Below, piece after piece: positions 38,836-45,767 of a stretch of 64,000 bases of DNA (positions are counted from its first letter, which is position 1; the number at the start of each line of letters is the position of its first letter). The translations under genes were made by a program, and so were the position numbers. Below the pieces are notes generated by a model, which searched no databases, had not been told where the DNA came from, and was given only the letters and a program-made list of their open reading frames with translations. This DNA is from Imbroritus primus (GTDB lineage Bacteria > Pseudomonadota > Gammaproteobacteria > Burkholderiales > Burkholderiaceae): the NCBI GenBank assembly GCA_000272025.2, contig AKCV02000011.1, forward strand, positions 124,001 to 188,000. Direction: 5' to 3'.

Positions 38836-39600
38836 TCAGGCGGTCTTGCGGCGTGTCTTCGGCGTCCGTTGCTCGAAAAAGTCGATTGACATGCGGATGC
38901 AATCGGCGCGGTACGTGATGTCCGCCACATAGATCGCGGTATCGGTATCGTCGAGCACGACCCAGCGTACTTCCGCCGTCGGCGCGCTGAGCGACACCTG
39001 CAGCAGGTCGGCGATTTCCGGGTCGGCGGTACCAATCACCAATGTCTGGTGCGCCTGGGCGATATGCACATCCATATCGGCCAACACCGACAGGCCGGGA
39101 TGCTTGAGAAAGCGCTCGCGCTCGCGCTCGAACACCGGCTTGGCGATATGTACGCTGGCCACGCCGTAGGGTACGCCGTCCTTCAGCTGCACGCTGCGCA
39201 GGAAAGCATACTCGTCGGCGAGGTTGCCCTCTTCCTCGGGCAGGCGCGGAAAGCGCGGCGGGTTCGCAACCTTGATAAACTTGGGGACGTTGTCGCGGAT
39301 CGACTCGACTACCGACTCCCACGCGGTTTCGAGCTTGAGCCAGCGCTTGTCGTTGACGGTATCGTTGACAAAGGTGCCGCGCCCTTGCTGGCGCTTGACG
39401 AGGCCTTCGCGCTCCAGCAGATCCACGGCCTGCCGCACTGTCACGCGGGCGACGCGGAACTCTTCTTCCAGCTCTTCGAGCGTGGAGATTTTTTCGCTGG
39501 GCTGCCATTCGCCGGTTTCAATCCGGCGCCGCAGGGCGGCAGCCACCTGGATATAGGCTGGGATCTTCCCGCGACGGTCAGAGCTCTGTAGTTTCTGCAT
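38836..39600 (-). CDS. GntR family regulator (HutC/UTRA type)
   Basis: This 254-residue regulator has a GntR winged helix with STLEELEEEFRVARVTVRQ and LLEREGLVKRQQGRGTFV (about residues 35-75) and a C-terminal UTRA ligand domain (VQLKDGVPYGVASVHIAKPV). ATG 39600 is used, with AGG eight bases ahead; GTG at 39609 is an alternative. It precedes the Mo hydroxylase operon on the same strand, with the 28-base palindrome between them, and carries an ATCCTA/TAGGAT repeat upstream of its own start. It probably senses a pathway metabolite and controls the hydroxylase genes, and maybe the other units with similar sites. Confidence 0.9.
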   Translation of the reverse strand: MQKLQSSDRRGKIPAYIQVAAALRRRIETGEWQPSEKISTLEELEEEFRVARVTVRQAVDLLEREGLVKRQQGRGTFVNDTVNDKRWLKLETAWESVVESIRDNVPKFIKVANPPRFPRLPEEEGNLADEYAFLRSVQLKDGVPYGVASVHIAKPVFERERERFLKHPGLSVLADMDVHIAQAHQTLVIGTADPEIADLLQVSLSAPTAEVRWVVLDDTDTAIYVADITYRADCIRMSIDFFEQRTPKTRRKTA

Positions 39601-39614
39601 ATATTGCACCTATT

Positions 39615-39630
39615 ATCCTAACCATAGGAT
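39615..39630. promoter_or_regulatory. ATCCTA/TAGGAT inverted repeat upstream of GntR gene
   Basis: Six-base arms with ACCA spacer, 15 bases upstream of the GntR start codon. The same hexamers recur at 55327-55343 upstream of the IclR gene. It may be the autoregulatory site of the GntR protein. Confidence 0.5.
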
Positions 39631-39757
39631 TATACAATGGCGATCCTCCGACTGAGAGGCAGCGTCCGTCCGACGCGACACTGCCCGGCTCCGGTTGCCG
39701 CCTGCCGCACCGGCCAGAGAGGCCCGGTCCATGCCGGCTCGGCAGCATCCGAACGCC

Positions 39758-40792
39758 CTAGCTCCGGTGGCTGACCACCCCGCTGATCAAGTTCTCCCGA
39801 TAGAGGGCCGCCACGTCGATGGCTGCCTCCGCACTCACTTCGCGCAGCGCCGCGATGATGCGCTGCAACTCCGCTTCCTGATCACGCCGTACCTGCTCGG
39901 CTTCACTTACCGTCACGGCTGCGAATCGTACCTTGCGGCCCGGGCGCCGACGGCCGAGCACCGGCAGGTCGGCCGAGATCACCGTGGCGATCTTCGGGTA
40001 GCCGCCCGTGGTCTGCGCATCGGCCAGCAGCACGATGGGCATGCCGGAGCCCGGCACCTGGATCGAGCCACCGACGATGCCGTCCGACACGATGTTGTAG
40101 CCCTTGGCGTGCTCGAGCGCCGGACCATCCATGCGGAAGCCCATGCGGTCCGATTGCGGCGTGACGGTGTACTCACCCGACAGGAACGTGGCGACGCCGG
40201 CTTCTGTGAAGTAATCGTCCTGGGGCCCGAGTACCACACGCACCGGCGCGTCGAGCGCCAGATCGAGCGGATCGGGCAGGCCCAGCTCGGGCCGTTCGGG
40301 CGCATTGCCCTGGCGCAGTGGCAGCGTGTCGTCACGCTTGAGCGCCGAACCGTTCAGGCCACCCATGCCGCCGCGTACGTACGTCGCCGTACTGCCGAGC
40401 ACCGGCGCGATATCGAAGCCACCTTCCACGGCCAGATAGGCACAGGCTGCATCACCCAGCTGGGTCACGCGCAGCGTATCGCCACGTACGAGCCGCACGC
40501 TCTGGCCGGCCGGGATGGTACGCGGTTGTTCGCCGCCGATCTCGATGGCGGTATTGCAGCCGGCCAGCGCCACGCGCACCGCATCGGCCTGCACTTCGAG
40601 CGCCGGGCCCTGCAGCACCAGTTCAAGTGCCGCGGTGTCGAGCGGATTACCAACCAGCGCGTTGGCCAGCCGCAGGCTGAGCCGATCGAGCGGACCTGCG
40701 ACCGGCACGCCGGCATCCTGGAATCCCTTACGCCCCAGATCCTGCACGGTGGTGTGGATGCCGGGCTGAATGACCTTGAGTGCGGATGTCAT
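39758..40792 (-). CDS. pxpC: 5-oxoprolinase subunit C (PxpC/KipA-like)
   Basis: This 344-residue protein is the PxpC subunit of the PxpABC 5-oxoprolinase, an ATP-dependent enzyme that opens 5-oxoproline to glutamate; relatives include KipA and urea amidolyase parts. Motifs are VIQPGIHTTVQDLGRKGFQ, GVPVAGPLDRLSLRLANALVG, YLAVEGGFD and GSGMPIVLLADAQTTGGYPKIATV (read in parts). ATG 40792 overlaps the pxpB stop (ATGA), so the longer frame was rejected. PxpA is encoded divergently at 41728. Related lactams may be the true substrate in this context. Confidence 0.92.
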   Translation of the reverse strand: MTSALKVIQPGIHTTVQDLGRKGFQDAGVPVAGPLDRLSLRLANALVGNPLDTAALELVLQGPALEVQADAVRVALAGCNTAIEIGGEQPRTIPAGQSVRLVRGDTLRVTQLGDAACAYLAVEGGFDIAPVLGSTATYVRGGMGGLNGSALKRDDTLPLRQGNAPERPELGLPDPLDLALDAPVRVVLGPQDDYFTEAGVATFLSGEYTVTPQSDRMGFRMDGPALEHAKGYNIVSDGIVGGSIQVPGSGMPIVLLADAQTTGGYPKIATVISADLPVLGRRRPGRKVRFAAVTVSEAEQVRRDQEAELQRIIAALREVSAEAAIDVAALYRENLISGVVSHRS

Positions 40793-41511
40793 GATGCAAG
40801 AGCCTCGCTGGGAACCTGGTATGTGCCGGCCTGCGTGGCGGCGCGGATGTCGTCGAACTGCGCTGCCGTGACCGGCTCGAAGCGCACCTTGTCGCCCGGG
40901 CTGAACAGGGCAGGACGCGGCTGGGCCGCATCGAACAAACGAATGGGCGTGGTGCCGATCAGATGCCACCCGCCGGGGCTTTCAAGCGGATAGATCGCGG
41001 TCATGGTCGAGGCGATGGCGATCGAGCCGGCCGGCACGCGGATGCGCGGGTCGGCGCGGCGCGGCAGCACGAGCTGCTCCGGCAGGTCGCCCATGTACGG
41101 ATAACCGGGCACGAAGCCGATCATGTAGATATGGAACTGCGTCTCGGTATGCAGGCGGATCACCTCGTCCACCGTGAGCCCCTTGGTCTCGGCCACCTCG
41201 GCGATGTCGGGGGCGTGCGTCGGCTCGTAACAGGCCGGCACGCGCCACAGGCGGCCCGCGCCTGTGCTGGCTGCGTTGTCGTCGAGCAACGCCGTGATCT
41301 GTTCGCTCAGGGTAGCGCTATCGGTCACGAGCGGGTCGTAGTGCACCATCAGCGAGCGGTAGGTGGGCACCGTCTCCACCACGCCCGGGACCTCGACCGC
41401 GCGCACCCGCGCGCCCAGCTGCAATACCCTGTCACTCAGGGTCCGGTCGATCCGGTCGCCGAATTCGACGACAATCGCGGTATCGCCGGCAGAAAGAAAC
41501 CGCACATCCAT
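40789..41511 (-). CDS. pxpB: 5-oxoprolinase subunit B (PxpB/KipI-like)
   Basis: This 240-residue protein is PxpB, the partner of PxpC. Family motifs are RFLSAGDTAIVVEFGDRID at the start, YRSLMVHYDPL, the HTETQFHIYMIGFVPGYPYMGDLPEQL block (read in parts) and VPAGSIAIASTMTAIYPLESPGGWHLIG near the end (also in parts). The pair pxpB-pxpC is coupled by a 4-base overlap and is divergent from pxpA across 216 bases. The usual order pxpBCA on one strand is thus broken here. Confidence 0.92.
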   Translation of the reverse strand: MDVRFLSAGDTAIVVEFGDRIDRTLSDRVLQLGARVRAVEVPGVVETVPTYRSLMVHYDPLVTDSATLSEQITALLDDNAASTGAGRLWRVPACYEPTHAPDIAEVAETKGLTVDEVIRLHTETQFHIYMIGFVPGYPYMGDLPEQLVLPRRADPRIRVPAGSIAIASTMTAIYPLESPGGWHLIGTTPIRLFDAAQPRPALFSPGDKVRFEPVTAAQFDDIRAATQAGTYQVPSEALAS

Positions 41512-41586
41512 CCATCCGCTCCTTGACTCTGGCCATGCCCCCGGGAAATACCCGACAGCACTCTAATGATATTGTCTTTCTATCTT

Positions 41587-41601
41587 TAGTACCATATACT
41601 A
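41587..41601. promoter_or_regulatory. TAGTA/TACTA inverted repeat in the pxpB-pxpA divergent region
   Basis: The repeat TAGTA-CCATA-TACTA lies in an AT-rich stretch that also reads TTCTATCTTTAG just before it and TTGATAAG after it. This arrangement resembles the elements at 11262 and 17823 (TTCTATT, TAG, TTGATAG). It may control both pxpBC and the pxpA-F420 operon. The similarity is loose. Confidence 0.35.
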
Positions 41602-41727
41602 ATTGATAAGGCGACAGACCTCAACCCGAGTCCTCGCCAGACGCGTGGGAATACGCGTTGCGGCTCGCCAGCTCCCGTCGGCGAGCACGATCAAGACAGT
41701 TTCGCAATCGCACACAAAGGAATTGCA

Positions 41728-42504
41728 ATGACACTTTCGGTCAACCTCAATGCAGACATGGGAGAAGGATTCGGCGCGTATGACATCGGCAACGACGACG
41801 GCATCCTGAAGATCATCAAATCGGCCAACATCGCCTGCGGCTTTCACGCCGGCGACCCGCTGGTGATGCGCCGCGTGGTCGAGCGCGCCAAGGCGGAAGG
41901 CGTCAGCATCGGCGCCCACCCCGGCTTCAACGACCTGTGGGGCTTCGGCCGCCGCCGCATCGACATGAAGCCCTACGACCTGGAATGTATGATTGCGTAC
42001 CAGATCGGCGCCATGCAGGCCATGGCTGCCTTCGCCGGCGAGAAAGTGACCCACGTCAAGCCGCACGGCGCGCTGAACAACATGGCCGCAGAGAACGAAG
42101 AATACGCAATGGCCATCGGCCGCGCCATCAAGGCCGTGGACCGCGACCTGATCTACGTGGCGCTGTCCGGCTCGGAAATGGAAAAGGCAGCAGTCAAGCT
42201 CGACCTGCCGCTGGCCCGCGAAGGTTTCTGCGACCGCCAGTACGAAGACGACGGCAACCTGACCTCGCGCAAGGTGCCAGGCTCGGTCATCAAGGATCCC
42301 GAAGTGGCCACCCGCCAGGTCGTGGAAATGGTGGTGGAAGGCGTCATCGTGTCGCGCAACGGCAAGCGCATCAAGCGCCGCGTCGACAGCCTGTGCGTGC
42401 ATGGCGACGAGCCGACCGCACTGGCCCTGTCGGCCTCGGTGCGCGCCGGCCTGGAAGCCGCGGGCGTGAAGATCGTGCCGCTGACCGAAATGAAACTGAA
42501 CTGA
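41728..42504 (+). CDS. pxpA: 5-oxoprolinase subunit A (PxpA, LamB/YcsF family)
   Basis: This 258-residue protein is PxpA. Typical segments are LNADMGEGFGAYDIGNDDGI, IKSANIACGFHAGDPLVM, GVSIGAHPGFNDLWGFGRR and THVKPHGALNNMA, holding the family's conserved D, H and E residues. It starts the plus-strand run that continues, after 45 bases, into the F420 genes. The co-transcription with F420 genes is unusual. PxpABC would release glutamate from 5-oxoproline, or open a related lactam in the catabolic pathway; which one applies is inference. Confidence 0.93.
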   Translation: MTLSVNLNADMGEGFGAYDIGNDDGILKIIKSANIACGFHAGDPLVMRRVVERAKAEGVSIGAHPGFNDLWGFGRRRIDMKPYDLECMIAYQIGAMQAMAAFAGEKVTHVKPHGALNNMAAENEEYAMAIGRAIKAVDRDLIYVALSGSEMEKAAVKLDLPLAREGFCDRQYEDDGNLTSRKVPGSVIKDPEVATRQVVEMVVEGVIVSRNGKRIKRRVDSLCVHGDEPTALALSASVRAGLEAAGVKIVPLTEMKLN

Positions 42505-42549
42505 TCGGCCGACCGATCAGCCTCAGCCAACCGTCACAGGAGACACGTA

Positions 42550-43212
42550 ATGCAAAGCCGTCCTACTCTGGCCATCATTGGTGGCACTGGCGCACTCGGT
42601 TCGGGTATGGCCATGCGCTGGGCCGCGGCCGGATACCCGGTCATCGTCGGTTCGCGCGCTGCTGAAAAGGCGCAGGAATTCGCGAAGACCATCCAGGCCG
42701 GCAACGGCGCCCCGGCCGTGCGCGGCGACACCAATGCTGGCGCCGCTGCGGCAGCCGATATCGTTGTGCTGGCGATCCCGTTCTCGAACCACGATGCGAC
42801 GCTCGCCGAGATCAAGCCGGTTGTCGCCGGCAAGATCGTGGTCGACGCCGTCGTGCCACTCGTGCCCCCGAAGGTCGCCCAGGTCCAGCTGCCGCCGCAA
42901 GGCTCGGCCGGCCAGATCGCGGAAGCGCAGATCGGTGATGTTGCCCGTGTCGTTTCGGCCTTCCAGAACGTCGGCGCCGCCAAGCTGCAGAGCGGCGGTC
43001 CGATCGAGTGCGATGTGCTGGTGACCGGCAACGACAAGGATGCACGCCAGGCGGTCATCGACATGACCAATGCCATCGGCATGCGCGGCATCGATGCCGG
43101 CCCGATCGCCAACGCCGCCGCCGCGGAAGCGCTGACGTCGATCCTGATCGGCATCAACAAGCGCTACAAGGTGGATTGCGCAGGCATCCAGATCACCGGT
43201 ATCTCTGCGTAA
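42550..43212 (+). CDS. npdG: NADPH-dependent F420 reductase
   Basis: This 220-residue protein matches the F420H2:NADP+ oxidoreductase (Fno/NpdG) family, which passes hydride between NADP(H) and F420. The N-terminal NADP motif is LAIIGGTGALGSGMAMRWA, followed by VIVGSRAAEKA (S-R for the NADP phosphate). The middle has VVDAVVPLVPPKVAQVQLPP and SAGQIAEAQIG, and RVVSAFQNVGAAKLQ is the conserved end of the Rossmann domain. AGGAG stands before the ATG. It is the first F420-specific gene of the operon and gives the cell a way to charge F420 with NADPH. Its lone position as a reductase, next to biosynthesis genes, indicates that F420 is used in metabolism here. Confidence 0.92.
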   Translation: MQSRPTLAIIGGTGALGSGMAMRWAAAGYPVIVGSRAAEKAQEFAKTIQAGNGAPAVRGDTNAGAAAAADIVVLAIPFSNHDATLAEIKPVVAGKIVVDAVVPLVPPKVAQVQLPPQGSAGQIAEAQIGDVARVVSAFQNVGAAKLQSGGPIECDVLVTGNDKDARQAVIDMTNAIGMRGIDAGPIANAAAAEALTSILIGINKRYKVDCAGIQITGISA

Positions 43213-43228
43213 TCACGGGTGGACCGGC

Positions 43229-43999
43229 ATGGCAAGCGCCCCTGTCACGTTGACAGCACTGGCGGACTTTCCGCTGGTCGAACCTGGTGACGATCTGGCC
43301 AGCCTGATCATCGACGGGCTGCGCCGCACGGACATCGTGCCGCGCAGCCGCGACGTAATCGTACTGGCCCAGAAAGTCGTCTCCAAGGCCGAGGGGCGCT
43401 ACGTCGACCTGCGCGACGTGACCCCGTCGGCCGAGGCGCGCAAGCTGGCCGAAGAGGCCGGTAAAGACGCGCGCATGGTCGAACTCATCCTCGCGGAAAG
43501 CCGCGAAGTGGTGAAACTGCGCGCCGGTGTGCTGATCGTCGAGCACCGGCTCGGCTACGTGATGGCCAACGCGGGCATCGACCAATCCAACATCGACCAC
43601 CCCGACGGCAACGAGCGCGCGCTGCTCCTGCCGGAAGATCCCGACGCCAGCTGCGCGCGCCTGAAAGCGCAGCTCGACGCCGCGTTCGGCATCGACCTCG
43701 CGGTGGTCATCAATGACAGCTTCGGCCGCCCCTGGCGGCAAGGCGTGACCGGCGTGGCGCTTGGCGCCGCTGGTATTCCTGCATTACTCAACCTGATCGG
43801 CGCACCTGATCTCTTCGGCCGCTCGATGCGCGTCACCGAGATCGCGGTGGCCGATGAAATCGCCGCAGCGGCCTCGCTCGTCATGGGCCAGACCGATGCC
43901 GGCAAACCTGTCGTGCATCTGCGCGGACTGCAATGGGATGCCCCCGCGCGCCCTGCAGCCGACCTGCTGCGACCCAAACAACAAGACATGTTCCGATGA
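43229..43999 (+). CDS. cofE: Coenzyme F420-0:L-glutamate ligase
   Basis: This 256-residue GTP-dependent ligase adds gamma-linked glutamates to F420-0. Hallmarks are VIVLAQKVVSKAEGR, VMANAGIDQSN, INDSFGRPWRQGVTGVALG and LIGAPDLFGRSM. It has the length of archaeal CofE (about 250) and lacks the C-terminal nitroreductase domain found in mycobacterial FbiB; a separate nitroreductase gene lies at the end of this operon. The start is 16 bases after the reductase gene and the stop overlaps the possible early start of cofD. Confidence 0.94.
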   Translation: MASAPVTLTALADFPLVEPGDDLASLIIDGLRRTDIVPRSRDVIVLAQKVVSKAEGRYVDLRDVTPSAEARKLAEEAGKDARMVELILAESREVVKLRAGVLIVEHRLGYVMANAGIDQSNIDHPDGNERALLLPEDPDASCARLKAQLDAAFGIDLAVVINDSFGRPWRQGVTGVALGAAGIPALLNLIGAPDLFGRSMRVTEIAVADEIAAAASLVMGQTDAGKPVVHLRGLQWDAPARPAADLLRPKQQDMFR

Positions 44000-44016
44000 C
44001 TCCGGGAGGGGAAGGC

Positions 44017-45006
44017 ATGATGCAGGGCGGGCGCGTAGTGGCCTTGTGCGGCGGTGTCGGCGGTGCCAAGCTGGCGCTGGGACTCGAGACGGCGCTGGGG
44101 TCCGGACCGGACAGCGAACGTCTCGCCATTGCCGTCAATACCGGCGATGACTTCGAATACCTCGGGCTGCGCATCTCGCCCGACCTCGATACGGTGCTGT
44201 ACACCCTGGCCGGCCTGAACGACCTGACCCGCGGCTGGGGACGTGCCGACGAGACGTGGAATTTCATGGCGGCGCTCAAGGAGCTTGGCGGCGAAAGCTG
44301 GTTCTCGCTTGGCGACCGCGACCTCGCGCTGCATGTCGAGCGCACGCGCCGCCTGCAAGCCGGTGAAACGCTCACCAGCATCGTGGGTGACATGGCACGT
44401 CGTACCGGCATCCGCGCGGCACTACTACCGATGAGTGACGATCCCGTACGCACCATCGTGCAGACCCCGGATGGCGCGCTGCCGTTCCAGCATTACTTCG
44501 TCAAGCACGCCTGCCAGCCGGTCGTGACCGGCATCAGCTTCGCCGGTGCCGACGATGCCGCGCCGAATCCGGCGCTGATGCAGGCACTCGCCGATCCGCA
44601 ACTGTCCGCGGTCATCGTGTGTCCGTCGAACCCCTTCCTCAGCATCGATCCGATCCTGGCCGTGCCGGGCATCCGCGTCGCGCTGCAGCGTACGGCTGCG
44701 CCGGTCATCGTAGTGTCGCCCATCGTCGGCGGACAGGCCGTGAAGGGGCCGACCGCCAAGATCATGCAGGAACTCGGGCTGGAAGTGACCTCGCAGACCA
44801 TTGCCGCGCACTATGCAGGGCTGGCGGACGGGCTGGTCATCGATGAGGCTGATGCAGCCGATGCCGCAACGCTCGCCTTGCCCACGCATGTCACGCGCAC
44901 GCTGATGCGCTCGCACGCCGACAAGCGCCAGCTTGCCGACGCCGTGCTGGATTTTGCCAACACCTTGCGCGAAGCCGGCCAGGCGCGCGCCCGGAGCGCC
45001 GCATGA
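44017..45006 (+). CDS. cofD: 2-phospho-L-lactate transferase CofD
   Basis: This 329-residue protein transfers the phospholactyl-type moiety from the guanylated donor to FO, giving F420-0 or its dehydro or 3PG form. CofD motifs are VVALCGGVGGAKLALGLE at the N-terminus, NTGDDFEYLGLRISPDLDTVLYTLAGL (read in parts), ADETWNFMAALKELGGESWF, VCPSNPFLSIDPIL and VVSPIVGGQAVKGPTAKIM. ATG 44017 is favoured by GGAGGGGAAGG directly ahead; ATG 43996 overlapping cofE (ATGA) is an alternative that adds 7 residues. The end overlaps cofC by 4 bases. Confidence 0.95.
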   Translation: MMQGGRVVALCGGVGGAKLALGLETALGSGPDSERLAIAVNTGDDFEYLGLRISPDLDTVLYTLAGLNDLTRGWGRADETWNFMAALKELGGESWFSLGDRDLALHVERTRRLQAGETLTSIVGDMARRTGIRAALLPMSDDPVRTIVQTPDGALPFQHYFVKHACQPVVTGISFAGADDAAPNPALMQALADPQLSAVIVCPSNPFLSIDPILAVPGIRVALQRTAAPVIVVSPIVGGQAVKGPTAKIMQELGLEVTSQTIAAHYAGLADGLVIDEADAADAATLALPTHVTRTLMRSHADKRQLADAVLDFANTLREAGQARARSAA

Positions 45007-45761
45007 ACCGCGCCACGCTGTGGGCCGTGGTGCCCGTCAAATCGTTCGACTGCGCCAAGCAGCGCCTCACGCCGCTGCTCGATGCAGGCGAGCGCGCCGG
45101 CCTGGCGCGCGCCATGTTCGAAGACGTGCTCGACGTGCTGGCACGGCATCCGGCGCTGGCCGGCACGCTGGTCGTCACCAACGATGCCGAAGCTGCTGCC
45201 CTGGCGCGCGCCAAGGGCGTGGGCGTCCTGGCGGACAAGCCGGACGCAGGCCTGGTGCAGGCCGTGCGCCATGCCGCGCATACACTTGCCGCCGCGCGCT
45301 GCGCCGGCATGCTGGTGGTGCCGGCAGACCTGCCATCGATCAAGGCCGCTGACATCGAACTGATCGCGCTCGGCCACCGGCACTCGCCTGCCGTCACGCT
45401 GGTCGCGGCGGGCAGCGATGGCGGTACCAATGCACTGGCCTGCTCGCCGCCGGACGCCATGCCGATCTGCTACGGCGAAGACAGCTTCCGCCACCACTAC
45501 AATGCGGCCACCGCGCTCGGCCTCGCGCCGCGCGTGCTGACGCTGCCGCGTTTCGAACTCGACATCGACCGCCCGGACGACCTGCTGGCCTTCATGGCCC
45601 AGCCGCCGAGCACGCGCACCCATGCGTGGCTGCGCGCGAGCGGTATCGCCGGACGCCTGCGTGCCCGGCATGCAGCGGTCGACAATGCGACCGACAGACT
45701 GGCCGAGCCAGCCGATGCTTTGACCTGCGACGCTCCGGCGGCGCTTTATCAGAAGGGATGA
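45003..45761 (+). CDS. cofC: 2-phospholactate/PEP/3-phosphoglycerate guanylyltransferase CofC
   Basis: This 252-residue nucleotidyltransferase activates the phospho-acid that becomes the F420 side chain. The pattern is AVVPVKSFDCAKQRLTPLL at the start, MLVVPADLPSIKAADI for metal binding, SDGGTNALACSPPDA, and the LPRFELDIDRPDDL end. About 35 residues beyond the core are without motif. In different organisms CofC-type enzymes use 2-phospholactate, phosphoenolpyruvate or 3-phosphoglycerate; the choice here cannot be decided by eye. It overlaps cofD by 4 bases and the next gene begins 6 bases after its stop. Confidence 0.93.
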   Translation: MNRATLWAVVPVKSFDCAKQRLTPLLDAGERAGLARAMFEDVLDVLARHPALAGTLVVTNDAEAAALARAKGVGVLADKPDAGLVQAVRHAAHTLAAARCAGMLVVPADLPSIKAADIELIALGHRHSPAVTLVAAGSDGGTNALACSPPDAMPICYGEDSFRHHYNAATALGLAPRVLTLPRFELDIDRPDDLLAFMAQPPSTRTHAWLRASGIAGRLRARHAAVDNATDRLAEPADALTCDAPAALYQKG

Positions 45762-45767
45762 TTGACC

